DNA from: Carallia brachiata
Taxonomy: Eukaryota; Streptophyta; Magnoliopsida; Malpighiales; Rhizophoraceae
Assembly: GCA_021464245.1 (NCBI GenBank)
Contig: JADCRB010000104.1
Location: 744,001 to 808,000, forward strand
Direction: 5' to 3'
DNA length: 64,000 bases
In this document: piece after piece, positions 1 to 12,049 of the stretch
Numbering within the stretch: position 1 is the stretch's first letter
Layout: every line of letters begins with the position of its first letter
Notes under the pieces: model-generated
What the model was told of the DNA's origin: nothing
The model's input: only the letters and a program-made list of their open reading frames with translations
The model's database searches: none
Made by a program: the position numbers and the translations under genes

Positions 1-3000
1 GTTAAACAAGTGATTACGAACTTAAATTTATAACTCTGTTAATAAAAGAATTAAGTTTAAATAAAGGCAAGCTCGGCTTGACTATATCCATGAACAACTC
101 GTTTAAAAATTCGTTCTACATAAACACAATTAATATATTATAAAAGTAATTTCATTGTACTCATTTTTAAAATTATATGTTACACATATTTATATTTATA
201 CATTAAAATTAAATATTTATGTTTAATGCATTAATTTTATTTAAATAAAAATTCGTTGATCTTTTATTTTATGTATAATAATAAAATTTTTTAATTTTGA
301 TTATTTTTTTAATATTATAAAATTATATGATACAGTTTGTTAAAAGTTCAAAAGTTAGGCTCGAGCTCAGCTAGTTCTTAAATGATACTTACATAGAGTC
401 TTATTTTTAACCTTGTTTAATAAACTAATCGACACTTGAGCCTAACAAAATTTGGCTCATTTCGGCTCGTTTGCAATCTTAGCTGCGAGTTTGGGAAAAA
501 TTGTGTTGGCTCCTAATTATAAAAAGATGACAGTTTGAGATTTTTAAAAAAAATTTTTTTGCATAAATTGTTACTACTTGAATTTAACATTATCAAATAA
601 ATATAATTAATTTTTTTGAGAAAAATAAACATGGTTAAATTTAAAAATTTTATAATTAGGAAGTTTATAAAAATTCATTATGGTTAAAATTAAATAAGTC
701 GCAACAATAAAATTTGCAAAAACAAAAGGGATAAGTTTCAAAAAATTGCCATTTTGTTGTACAAATTAAGCAGAATATTGCAAGTCATTCTCAATCACTC
801 TAAATAAACAACATGACATAATATTCAATAAGTTTGAACAAATAAATATCATTATCTTACTTTAACCAAGTATCATTATTTTTCTATTTAATTAAAATTT
901 TTTAAAAAAATTGCTTCTATTGAATTTTCTCGTAAACTGTCGGATATCCTATCATTGGTGTCCTATATTTTTCCAAATATTTTTTGTACTTAAAAATATT
1001 CATAATCCGCAAAAGGTATTTCTATTTTACGACATTATGATAAAATTATATGACAGAATGCTGAAGGAATATATACAAAACATTCAAAAAATTATGGAAA
1101 AATTGAAAGAGAGAGAGAGAGAGAGGGAAGGAGTGATTAATTTTAGTCATTGTGTTACTAGAATACATGCTTATATTGTTTTGGATACGTGGCCATTTGT
1201 AATCCAAGTTTTAACTAATATGCATATAGGTATCAACATTTTAAGACACATTAGGGGATCTATATATTGTCTTGTAGGAGCAGTTGCTCCCACTGAAATT
1301 TCAAAGAACTTGGGATTTAAGAGAAAATTTTCAAAATTATTCTACTACAAAAATTATATGCCCTTATTAAAAAAAGGTCTTTGCCCCCACTAAATTTATA
1401 TATGAAGGATAAAAAAAATTTTGTCTTTTTTTTTATCAAACATTCAAATAATATAAGTATTTTTAAAATTTTAAATTGCCTTGAACTTATTATTGAATTT
1501 AAAAGAATAATTCTATTATTGTTTTTAAATATATCTTGCTTTCAATTTTTCTTAACGTGCTTAATTTAAAATTGAAAATGCTTATTTTATATTTTAGTTA
1601 CAAAAATTATAGTAAAAACTACAAATACTAAATAAAATTTTATATGTTTTTTTTATATCTAGTCCTTGTATTTTTTTTGTGTAAATTGTTTATATCCTTT
1701 TAGAGTTTCGTTAAATGGACACAGTTAACCTGATGTGTTCAACATACGGACTCGTGTTGCACTAGTATGATAAGCACATTTTCTATTCTTATTGTTATTT
1801 GTTGTCATGCATCAAAAGACTAAAAAGTGTAATTAACAGTTATAATAGTGTATTGGATGTGTCACATTTGAAAAGAGTAAAAAAATTTTAACATGTTATG
1901 CCCCAACTAATTGAACTTTCTGGCTCCGACCCTATATTTGCGTTAATGGTGTCATATATTAAGTGAAACGTGTCATTTATTATATGCAAACGGTTATATA
2001 TAATAATATTATTAGTGTCATTATAGAACTAAAGTAGTGTGGTTTGCTTCGTAGTACTATAATTTTCTGAACTTTATATGATAAGCCTATTGTAATGGTA
2101 GTACATTTAACATTTGTTTAATTAAGTTTTTAAAGAAGTTGATTAATTTTTGGTCATTTGTATAACTAGAAGGTATGCTTATGTTGTTTTGGAGATAGAG
2201 AAATTGGTGCACCAACTTTTAACGAAGTTGCCCCATTGAAATTTGGAAGACCTTAGGATTGAGGAGAAAATTTTCAAATTATCGTATTGAAAAATTGTAT
2301 GCCCTTATTGACAAATTGTGAAGTGTCGTATATTATCTTAAAGATGTGGTATAGTTTTATAGGTAGTATCATATATTATCGACAAAGTATAGTATATTTT
2401 CTGGTAAATGTCGTAAAGTTTTGTACGTAGTATCGTCTATTATCAGGAACATGTGATTTGCTTCATAGTATGACAATTTTCTAAACTTTATAATGATAAC
2501 CTTATTTTATCGGTAGTAGGTTCAACGTTTGTTTAATTAAGGTTTAAAGGAAGTTGATTAGTTTAGTCATTGTGTCACTAGTAGAGTAGAAGGCATGCTT
2601 ACGTTATTTTGAACAAAAAGCCATTGGTGTACCAAATTCTAACAAACTTGCCCTTATTAAAATTTGGAAGAACTTAGGATTTAAGATAAATTTTTAAAAT
2701 TATTCTACTTAAAAAATTGTTTGCCCCTGCTGAAAAATTGCAAAGTGCAGTATATTATATTGAAGCTGTGGTATAGTTTAATGCAAAGTGTTATATATAA
2801 TCTGGTACGTTTTGTATAATTTTGTGGATAGTATCATTTATTATCTGGAGCATGTCGTATAGTTTCACAAGGAATATTGTATACTACCTAGAAAGTGTTG
2901 TATAGTTTCACAGATAATGTTTTATATTTCGTTAATTGTGTTGTATATTATGTTAAACATGTAATTTATCACGTGCGAACTGTTAAATGATAGTATTATT

Positions 3001-4145
3001 GTTGTCATTATAGAACTAAAGTAGTGTGATTTACTTCGTGGTATTACGTTGTTTTGAATAAAGAGCCATTGGTGCACCAAGTTATAACGAACTTGCCCTT
3101 ATTGAAATTTAGAAGAACTTAGGATTTAGATAAATTTTAAAATTATTCTACTCAAAAAATTGTATGCCCTGCTGAAAAATTGCTAAGTGTCTATATTAAT
3201 TTGAAGGTGTAGTATAGTTTAATACATAGTGTCATATATTATCTCTAATGTGTTGTACATTATTTGGCATGTGTCGTATAGTTTCAAACGTAGTGTCATC
3301 TATTATCTAGAACATGTTATGCAAGTAATGTCGTATACTTTCTGGATGTGTTGTATAGTTTCATAGATAATATCGTATATCTACATTACTGGTGTCGTAT
3401 ATTATGTAAAATGTGTCATTTATCATATGCAAACTGTGATGTGCTAATATTATTGTTCTTATTACAGATTTAAAATAGTGTAGTTTGCTTAGTAGTTCTC
3501 CAAATTTCTTGACTTTATAATGCTAAGCCTATTGTATTGGTAATAAGTTTAACATTTGTTTAATTAAACTTTTACAGAAGTTGATTAGTTTTTGTCATTG
3601 TATCACTAGAAGGCATGCTTGTGTTATTTTAGATATGGAATCGCTAGGTGCACCAAGTTTTAATGAACTTGCTCCTACAGAAATTTCGAGAAATTTAGGA
3701 TTTTGGAGAAATTTTTTAATGGTTCTACTGAAAAAATTGTATGCCCCCAGTTGAAAAAAAGTATCTACCCTAACTAAACTTATATATTGAAGATAAAAAT
3801 AATTTTTTATTAGATAAAAAAAATAAATCTACAAACATTTTATTAACTCAAATGAACTTATAGTTTTGTCAGTTGTGTCATATATATATCTGCAAAGGGT
3901 CATATAGGTCACCAACGTATTTTTGATTGTGATATAACTTGGTGAAACGGCCAAATTTGGCTAATTGCAAAGATTGACGGAATAAAAATATAGTAATATA
4001 TAATAATAATGGTAATTTTATAGTATATAATCAAATGGTTTGTAACTAGTAACATGTCACTCTATATGAACATTGAAATTAACCATCTTATTCTTGAACA
4101 CCTCGACTGTATGGACTAGAAATTGATCCGTCACAAAATTTTTAT
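1..4145. other. AT-rich intergenic spacer with degenerate repeats
   Basis: No convincing gene. The open frames here (for example 911-1393) are low-complexity, lack family motifs and sit in AT-rich DNA. A GA dinucleotide run lies near 1108-1128. From about 1150 to 3770 the sequence is built from diverged copies of one repeat, listed separately. Confidence 0.6.
1150..3775 (+). repeat. Degenerate dispersed-tandem repeat, about five copies
   Basis: Five stretches share the same order of phrases: a CACTAGAAGGCATGCTTATG-like start, then a GCACCAAGTTTTAACGAACT-like block, then GAAATTTGGAAGAACTTAGG, then a TCTACTGAAAAATTGTATGC-like end. They start near 1150, 2160, 2570, 3040 and 3596. Between them lie shorter repeats of a CGTATATTATCTGG / GTCGTATAGTTTCA type. 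Copies are clearly diverged and the spacing is irregular (about 400 to 1000 bp). I do not recognise the family; it may be a decayed transposon amplified locally. Confidence 0.5.
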
Positions 4146-4627
4146 GGGCTAATATCAAAAAATAGCATCACCTTTTCGTTTTCTTACAAATCTAGTAACG
4201 ACATTTAAAAACTAATAAATTTAATACAGTTTAATTATTTTCTTGCAAATCCAATACAATCTTTAATAACTAATAAATCTAGTACAGTTCAATTATTTTT
4301 TAGTAAATGTAACACGCTATCAGTTAAAAATAACCAGTTAAAAGTAACTGAATCCCTTAGCATACACATATGAAATGTCTGCGTTTAAATCTAGTACAGT
4401 TTAAAACCCCCAAATGTCATACGTGCATACTAGGGATTCGATTTTTTTAACTAACAGTGTGTTAGATTTATTAAAAAATAATTAAATTGTACTAGATTTA
4501 TTAATTGTTAAAGATCGTGTTAGATTTGTAAGAAAATAATTAAACTGTACTAAATTTATTAATTTTTAAAAATTGTGCTAGATTTATAAGAAAACGTAAA
4601 AGTAGTGCTATTTTTTAATATTACCCC
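4146..4627. mobile_element. Fold-back MITE with ~220-bp inverted arms
   Basis: The left arm begins GGGCTAATATCAAAAAATAG and the reverse complement of the right end begins GGGGTAATATTAAAAAATAG. The arms continue to match through a TCTTACAAATCTAG-type core for most of the element. The 9 bases on each side (AATTTTTAT and AATTTCTAA) are an imperfect direct repeat. A long inverted repeat with ~9-bp target duplication suggests a Mutator-like non-autonomous element. No coding sequence is present. Confidence 0.6.
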
Positions 4628-6199
4628 AATTTCTAAACACAAAATGAACCGGCGCAAATATTATCTAATGCATTATTTTAACACCTCTTTATAGGTCACT
4701 TTTTTTCTCACAAAAAATTTAAAATAATGTAATATTAGTAATATTCTTAGTTGACTTTTCGCAACAAATTAAAAGCTGTGAAAATAAAATTATACCACAC
4801 CTTAGAGTAAATAAATGACACATTATAAAAATTATATGACAAGTTAGATATGATGTAAGACACTTTGATAAAATTTTATAACACCTAAAAAAGATAAAAA
4901 AAAATACTTTAATAAAATTATATGACACCTCGAAGAAGACATACAACATTTTCATAAAATTATATGACACGTTAATAATTATACATGACACTTTAATAAT
5001 TATACGATACCTTAGAAGCTAGATTCAACATTAAAGAATTTTTTTTCACAAACGTTTTAATATTGAAACTAAGATGTTTATAAATTCAGTTATTTAATAG
5101 TTCATATCAATTTTTTATTATTTTAAAACTAACTAAGTAAAATTATTAAAATTTTTCTTTATTCTTTTTTTTTAATTTAATGTACTCTATTTAATTCACC
5201 TTAACGCTTGTCCAATTCTAATTCAAACATATTAGCAACTTCGATTTAAACAACATGTAAGGAGTCAAAACACTAAATCCAATTATATTTTACTTCTTTA
5301 TGTCAAAAAAAAAAATTATATTTTACTTCTAAATCAAACATTACAAACTTAAGAAATTTTGAAAAAAAAATAACTTTTTTATTTTTTTAAGTTTTTTTTA
5401 AAACAAATAGATAAAAAAAAATTCTCCTCTACTTCTATAATATTCTTCAATGCGACCTCTCTACAAATTTCAATTGTCTTGGCCATTGTTATTCGCTCTT
5501 TTTTTTTTTTTTTTGACATAAGTCATTCTGTTTATCTCGTTCATAAATGCCACTCGAATCGTCGAATCCACTGCCATCTCCACCACCTCCACAAACACCA
5601 TTCTTAATTGATCTGCCACAACTTCCTCATCAGCTAGCCGACATCTCTCACGACGATATCCGCGATCAACACTTCTTCTCCTCACACTTCTCTTCTTGGT
5701 CTAATAAATTAATTTAAAGTGTTTATTAATTAATAAATGAATAAATAATAAATTATTTAATTTATTTGTGGAAAGAAAATTGGTTTCGGTGTTTTGAGGT
5801 GTTGGAAATTGCAGAAAGCTTGCATCTTCTAGAGGCATGGGCGGTGGAGAATGGTTGTGGGGGGCTTTGGTGTTTGAGGTGTTGGAAATCTGGGGTGATC
5901 TTGTAGAGAGAGGAGAGAGAAGAAGAAGAAGAAGAAGAAAGAGCAGAGAGCCCTTAGAGAGAGAAAGGATTTTTTTTTCCAACAAATGTGTTGTTCACAA
6001 ATACCATAGATTTACAAAAGAAAAATCTGTAAAATGCTACACATAAAAGTATATTTATATTCTTATCCCTACAGCTAAAAAGACAATTATGTGCAAAATT
6101 TATTTAATTACCAACCAACCCTTAACTGCACCATTTCACCCTATTGGTCCAGCTGGCTTGCAGCTCTTTAGTTGCACTTGCGTAGTCGCCCTCATCTAT
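4628..6199. other. AT-rich spacer, no recognisable gene
   Basis: 4800-5030 holds short imperfect repeats of an AAAATTATATGACAC type. 5470-5700 and 5700-5985 contain minus-strand open frames with somewhat gene-like composition and a GAAGAA-type microsatellite near 5920-5940, but neither shows a domain I can name. They could be a decayed 5' end of a gene. No function is assigned. Confidence 0.4.
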
Positions 6200-9100
6200 G
6201 TTTAGTGAGGAATGGTACAATCAAAATATGGTTGTATGAATTAATCAATATAAATTAGATTGTAATTAATCAATATTATAGTAGAATTTTAATAATGTTA
6301 CAATATAATTGTTAAAGTTTGTGTACTTTATAAAATATATAATTCAATAAAAAAGATGTAACTTTTATAAATCTTATGAGTTTTGTATTTTTACTTTTTT
6401 ATATTTTCTTTTCTCTCTATTTTTATTACCTGTCTCTTCTCATAGTTTTTTTTTATATAAAAACACCACCTTTCTCCCAGTGGGTGGTGATCATGATTCT
6501 TCGCCTTGAAAAATATGAGATGTTTCATTTCCTTTTGACCCCACTCGATAAAATATAAGAGTTCTTTTGCATACCTTAACAGTGTCTTGTGTGCACTTAG
6601 TTTGAGTCCTGGGAAAAATTTTCAATCCTCTTCTTGGTCTTTAAGAGGGGAAAACATAACAAATTCAGTTTTCATCGACAAAAATTTAAACCAGGCATAC
6701 TTTGAGTCTTACAAAAAATTTACCAAAAGTACTAAGTTGTCACTTTACAAATCAAAATGTTTTGGAGCGCTCATTTTCCCCCAAATCGAAGGACATGCAA
6801 TTAAATTTCTGTCTTCAAACATAAAGTTTTTTTGCAATGTCTTCTTATATTAATTTATCTTCAACCCCTTTTCAGTATGTGTAGATACCTCCTCATTCAG
6901 TGGCGGATGCAATGTAAGTATGTAACACAGAGGATAAAAGCCGTGACATCAATGCAGTCGAGTTGGTTCTAATTATTAACTGGGTCATTTCAATCCTAAA
7001 CAAACAGAGAGCCCAAATTGCACTAAGCGCCACAGTGCCTCCCATGGGCTTCTTTAAAGCCTACTCATCATGCAAAACGGCTTTATTACTGGAGCCCATT
7101 CCAAATGCAAACTTGGACAACATTGACTACTGCTTTTCCCGAATTCTTAGCAAATTTAAACAAATTTGAACCAAAGCAAATTTAAACAAGATAAGCAAGA
7201 GGGCGGGTCAAATCAGAGCCAAGCCAAGCTGTTTGGATTTTTGGGTTGCCCGGATTTCTGGGTATTTTAGATTAAGGGTTCATTGAGTTTTAAGTTTATT
7301 AAGTTTTGAATTATTTAAATTCAAGATATTTAATTTAAATTCTCAGTTCATTAATTTTTGATTTATTGGATTTTGGATATTTAAAACCCTATCGAATTAT
7401 GGATTTTGAACTCGAATTATTTGAATTTTGAGTTTTGTGGATTTAGGTTAACTAATTTTTAAGTCATTTTGGTTTTTGATTTTATTAATTTCAAATTATT
7501 TCAATTTTGAGTTATATTAATTATGTGTCATTAACTTTTTTAAGTGGATATGGATGAGATCAAATCGGATTTTAAGTAGTTTAACTCGAATTTTTTTTGA
7601 GTCGGATGAGTTTTTACTACTTCTAATTTGAACGCTTAAAAGGTTAGCTTTTAGACTTCTTCTTCCTTAAATTTCAATGAAGGGTTTCCATTTATGAAGG
7701 TTAACCCTGAATGTACCCTGAAGGTTGGTTAATGGATAACCACCAAGACTTTTCGATCTCGATCGAAACTATTCACTTTAGAGAATTTTTAAAGCATGTA
7801 ACCTTTTACAATTATTAATGCAGCATGCAATGGAAGAATATTTCAGGCAACGAGATTGGAATTTATAAAAGTGAAGAGGTACGGAAAATTCAGAAGCTTA
7901 AACTTTAAAAATTTGATAAAGGGTCTTCTAAATAACCACGAGTCTATGCTTTGTATGATATAATAGAGTATAAGAAAGGAATTCTTTTCTTTTTTGGGTC
8001 CGAATATATTTATATTGAGGAAGAAAATTTAACTATTAGTGAGTTCTAATGATCATTTTTATATCTCATCTTGAGTTTTATACTTAGCAATTATTTAGTT
8101 AAACACAACGCAATATATTTATTATATCTTTTACTTTTAATTTCTTATTCAATGTCACCCTCTTTTATTGTTGCTTATACTCACTTGTCCTTTACTAAGA
8201 CTAGCACTTTAATTATCAGGAGTGTAAACCTATCTAAGTGATTCATATGGTTAGATATTTTAACTAATCTCAATTCTTCTAACTTAAAGAAAGCAACATT
8301 ACTTAAAGGTATTTGTTGGTCAAATTGAGTGGTTTAGAGAGAAAATTTATATTTAAACTGTCACACTGATATTTTGAAAATTTCAAACCGCAACGAATCT
8401 ATTAACTATCCAAGTTGCTAGAACTAAATTGTTCAGATATCAAATTACCACCAACAATTTCCACCTTTTTTGTTTCTTCCATGCATGAAGCTTCTCGCAT
8501 GGACCAACCCCAACTTAATCAAGCAAAGCCCTGCAAGCTATACATCTGTCAAGCAGCCAGCTTAGTGGGCCTAATCTATGAAAAGCCACATATTTTCAAG
8601 ATGTTGGTCAGGAAACCAAAGGGCGGACCTTTATTTAATCCGATCTTCAACGTTATATCTTTATGCTGAGGTGAGCCTACATCTCTGTTGTATATTTTTT
8701 AAAATATTAATTAGGGGTAAATTGAGGTGGTTAATTGTGGTTTTAAAAATTATAAAATTGCTACCAATTTGTTATTGATAGTTTTGAAATTTTAAAAATT
8801 ATGAATAATCTTTTTTTTTTTATATTTTTAGCAGATACAGATAAATATTATGTGAGTTATGCAGTTTTTGACAAATTAAGTGATTTTTGAACAGCGGCTA
8901 ATGTTCCCATATTGATTGAAATGCCCAAAAATTTTTGACCTTTCGTCAATCAAAGCAGAAAAGTCAAGGTTGCTCATGCTCTTGCACACTTTGCATGACC
9001 TTGTACACTGGAGAGAACTCTTGGCGCCAGGATGATATTCTAGAGGCTGCCTCTCTCATTGATGACATCTTTTAAGATATTGAATGAAATTTCAATAAAT

Positions 9101-9538
9101 TGATTCTCCACACAAAAAACAAAAGAGAAAAAAGTCAATGTTGCTTCTCCATTTCTTCAATTGGAAATTTCTTACTTGTTAGAAACTCTAATCTGGAGCT
9201 TAAAAGTTCCTCTAATTGCTTGCAATCCTCATTCACGTCTGTAAAAACATCAATTTTGAAGATGACTTTCACTGTCGCTGGAACAAGATTATAGAATAGT
9301 CTCTTTATCTTCCAAACGAAGGAATGAAAGTTGAGGAAGCCGCCGGACGTGGAAGGAGGATATGAAAATCACGAGTTTTGACAAATCTGTGGGAGAAAAT
9401 GGAAGAAAAATTACATCAAAACAAATGTGAAAATATTCCAAATTGTATTTGAAAATCTAGAGATCAACCATTGTTATAGCACATGCAAAGTCAAACTTGG
9501 CAATGGTTGAGTTCTTCAAAAGCTTTCCCCCTCAACAT

Positions 9539-9546
9539 TATAAATA
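9539..9546 (+). promoter_or_regulatory. TATA box of BBE-like gene A
   Basis: TATAAATA in the context AACATTATAAATAGGG. The same box with the same spacing precedes the genes at 21850 and 25383. Transcription would be expected to start near 9570, which places the in-frame ATG at 9569 at or before the RNA start and favours the ATG at 9596. AGTCAA motifs (TTGACT on the other strand, the W-box core) lie at about 8960, 9133 and 9488. Confidence 0.6.
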
Positions 9547-9595
9547 GGGTGCCCCTTGGAGAACTTTGATGAATATCAACAAAAAGTTAACAAAG

Positions 9596-11203
9596 ATGAA
9601 TTCTTTGAGATCTTCTTCAATGTTCCCTCTAATCTCCTTTCTTCTCATCTTTTCACTTCCATGGGTATCTTTGGCTGACACCCATGAGGATTTTCTCCAA
9701 TGTCTTTCTCAAGACCCCACCATTTCCATGGCAATTTACACCACAAAAAGCCCTAACTATTCATCTGTTTTGCAATTCTCTTTGCAAAATCCAAGGTTCA
9801 ACACCTCTGCCACCCCAAAACCCCTAGTAATTGTCACACCAACTAATGTTTCTCATGTTCAAGCTGTCATTCTTTGTGCAAAAGAACATGACATGCAATT
9901 GAGAATTAGAAGTGGAGGCCATGATTATGAGGGTCTTTCTTACGTTTCTTCCCTTCCATTTGTCATCCTTGATCTCATTAATCTTTCAGAAATCACAGTT
10001 GATGTGGAAAACAGCCATGCATGGGTTCAAGCTGGTGCCACTCTTGGTCAAGTTTACTATAGAATTGCTGAGAAAAGTAGAACCCTTGCTTTCCCTGCTG
10101 GGGTTTGCCCAACTGTGGGAGTTGGTGGGCACTTCAGTGGTGGAGGGTATGGCATGTTGCTGCGAAAATATGGCCTCGCAGCCGATAACATAATTGATGC
10201 ACAACTGATTGATGTGAAGGGCAGAATCCTCGATCGTTCTTCAATGGGAGAGGATCTATTTTGGGCGATTCGCGGTGGTGGAGGGAACACTTTTGGAGTT
10301 GTGATCGCATGGAAAATAAACTTAGTTCCAGTTCCAGCTACGGTCACAGTATTCACAGTCCTGAGAACCTTGGAACAGAATGCAACCAAGCTTGTCCATC
10401 GTTGGCAATACGTAGCAGACAAGTTTCAGGAAGATCTATTCATAAGAATTATCTTCAGTAGGATCAACTCCACCGGAGCAGGAAACACAACAACAATACG
10501 AGCCGCATTCAATTCCTTGTATCTTGGTGGGATTGATAGCCTTCTTCCACTAATGCAACAGAGCTTCCCTGAGCTTGGCTTGACAAAAGAAGATTGCATC
10601 GAGATGAGTTGGATCGAGGCCATCCTCTACCATGCCGGATTCTCAAACACATCATCTCTAGACGTTTTGCTCGATAGGACCCCCTTAACCAGGAGGAGTT
10701 TCAAAGCAAAATCCGACTATGTCCAGGAACCAATGCCTGAAGCTGCATTAGAAGGGATATGGAAAATGTTCTATGAGATAGACATTGAAGCTCCTGAACT
10801 GATCTTCAGTCCTTATGGAGGGAAAATGAGTGAGATCTCAGATTCGAGCATTCCGTTTCCCCATCGAGCTGGAAACATCTACAAAATCCAGCATTTGGTG
10901 TACTGGGATGAGGACGAGGAAGACATTGAAGCAACTCAGAGATATATAAGCTGGATCAGACGACTGTACAGTTACCTGGCACCATATGTTTCTAAGAATC
11001 CTCGAGCTGCATATATCAACTACAGGGATATTGATATCGGATCGAACAACATTGAAGGAATCACTAGTTATAAGCAAGCAAGCATCTGGGGTGTCAAATA
11101 TTTTAAGAAGAATTTTGACAGATTAGTGTATGTGAAGACACAGGTTGATCCTACCAATTTCTTCAGAAATGAGCAGAGCATACCCCCTCTACAATCTTTG
11201 TGA
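9596..11203 (+). CDS. BBE-like FAD oxidoreductase, copy A
   Basis: Intact single-exon gene of 535 aa, the usual size for plant berberine-bridge-enzyme-like proteins. Residues 1-27 form a signal peptide (cleavage after VSLA), so the protein is probably secreted or apoplastic. An N-terminal FAD-binding PCMH-type domain (about 65-240) carries both flavin attachment residues: His109 in RSGGHDYEG and Cys171 in CPTVGVGGH. Cys36 and Cys94 match the conserved N-terminal disulfide. The C-terminal BBE domain (about 455-525) has YINYRDIDIG and FFRNEQSIPP. Val174 occupies the oxygen-gate position, expected for an oxidase. Several N-glycosylation sequons (NYSS, NVSH, NATK, NSTG) are present. An in-frame ATG at 9569 exists but is not conserved in the paralogue at 25383. 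A polyadenylation-like AATAAA lies at 11348. The substrate is unknown; family members oxidise oligosaccharides, monolignols or alkaloids. Confidence 0.95.
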   Translation: MNSLRSSSMFPLISFLLIFSLPWVSLADTHEDFLQCLSQDPTISMAIYTTKSPNYSSVLQFSLQNPRFNTSATPKPLVIVTPTNVSHVQAVILCAKEHDMQLRIRSGGHDYEGLSYVSSLPFVILDLINLSEITVDVENSHAWVQAGATLGQVYYRIAEKSRTLAFPAGVCPTVGVGGHFSGGGYGMLLRKYGLAADNIIDAQLIDVKGRILDRSSMGEDLFWAIRGGGGNTFGVVIAWKINLVPVPATVTVFTVLRTLEQNATKLVHRWQYVADKFQEDLFIRIIFSRINSTGAGNTTTIRAAFNSLYLGGIDSLLPLMQQSFPELGLTKEDCIEMSWIEAILYHAGFSNTSSLDVLLDRTPLTRRSFKAKSDYVQEPMPEAALEGIWKMFYEIDIEAPELIFSPYGGKMSEISDSSIPFPHRAGNIYKIQHLVYWDEDEEDIEATQRYISWIRRLYSYLAPYVSKNPRAAYINYRDIDIGSNNIEGITSYKQASIWGVKYFKKNFDRLVYVKTQVDPTNFFRNEQSIPPLQSL

Positions 11204-11449
11204 TGAGTAGAGGAGAGTTCATGCAATGTTGGGCGAAAGGAATTATATGTAACCATATATAAATATGTTTGTGCTATATATATATTTCTTTGTAATGTAT
11301 TGTCATTAGGTTCATGGTCTAGTAGTACGGTCTTGTAATAGGTCTCTAATAAAATTGATGTGAATGTGAAAAAATAATAAAGAGGTTTATGGACCCCGAT
11401 TATTCATAATTCAAGATTATGTTGTTTTTTTACAGACCAACGCTTACTA

Positions 11450-11575
11450 CTATAAAACATTAGTCCCGTAGAATTTATCTAGCCAGTCTTTATTTATTTC
11501 TGGAATTGAAATTTCTCTTATTTCACCGTTCCTAGTGCAAGCATATTGAATAGTCACTTCATCTTCCAAATTCCC
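11450..11575 (-). pseudogene. Unidentified coding-like fragment
   Basis: The minus strand reads a protein-like stretch containing DEVTIQYACTRNGEIREIS and then EINKDWLDKFYG before a stop. I do not recognise the family. About 36 bp of the same sequence is retained at 24055-24090 in copy B, where it runs into a TA microsatellite. The fragment is therefore older than the duplication or marks its edge. A 102-aa open frame extends upstream through homopolymer-rich sequence and is not credible as a gene. Confidence 0.3.
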
Positions 11576-12049
11576 CGAAAAAAAAAAAAAATTATAATGC
11601 ATACAAAATTTATTTAAACGCACTTTATTAAGTGAGTAAAAAAGACTCAATAATAAATAATAAAGTGGGCAACCGGCTGTTAAGGTTACCCATTTCCTTT
11701 TTTTTTTTTTTTTATCTAAAAGCTTGTTGCCCCCCTTCTTTAACCGTTTAACGTCCAACGGTTTTTTTTAGCCCGCTTTTTTTTTTTTTTTGGAGTTTTC
11801 TTTTGCCCATCTCCGAAGTGCGTGAGTGTAAGTGTGTAACAATGACTTTTTTTTTTTTTTTTTTTGTTTTTGAGTTGCAGCAAAACCTTTTTTGTTGGAT
11901 GAATACATGTTACATTGTTAATTTTATTTTTTTTTTGTCAAGTTTATTGTGTGTTGTAAGTGGATTTAAAATATTTTATTATATTAATATTTTCATTATA
12001 TAATATAGACATGCATATAGAATTTCTTTTGGATATAAAATAAAAAAAT

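Larger units (their letters stand above)
6200..11580 (+). repeat. Segmental tandem duplication, copy A
   Basis: This block is collinear with 17086-24090. Shared sequence begins around TTTAGTGAGGAATGG near 6206 and runs through the ~3.3-kb upstream region, the BBE-like gene and its 3' flank. It ends at a short shared stretch near 11544-11580 (ATAGTCACTTCATCTTCC). The upstream part is non-coding, including AT-rich phrases at 7200-7600 that repeat GATTTTGAGTT-like motifs. Copy A lacks the solo LTR, Tourist-like MITE and small Mutator-like MITE found in copy B, so it preserves their empty sites. Confidence 0.85.

Noticed and set aside
911..1569. 160- and 62-aa open frames near the left edge
   Set aside because: AT-rich, low-complexity translation inside the degenerate repeat; no start context, promoter or family resemblance.
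5470..6046. Small frames on both strands with Arg/Glu-rich or Leu/Ser-rich products
   Set aside because: Partly a translated GAA/CTT microsatellite; no recognisable domain.
9912..10623. Alternative-frame and antisense open frames inside BBE-like gene A (and equivalents in B)
   Set aside because: They overlap a gene with complete domain structure and are explained by its codon composition; no independent motifs.
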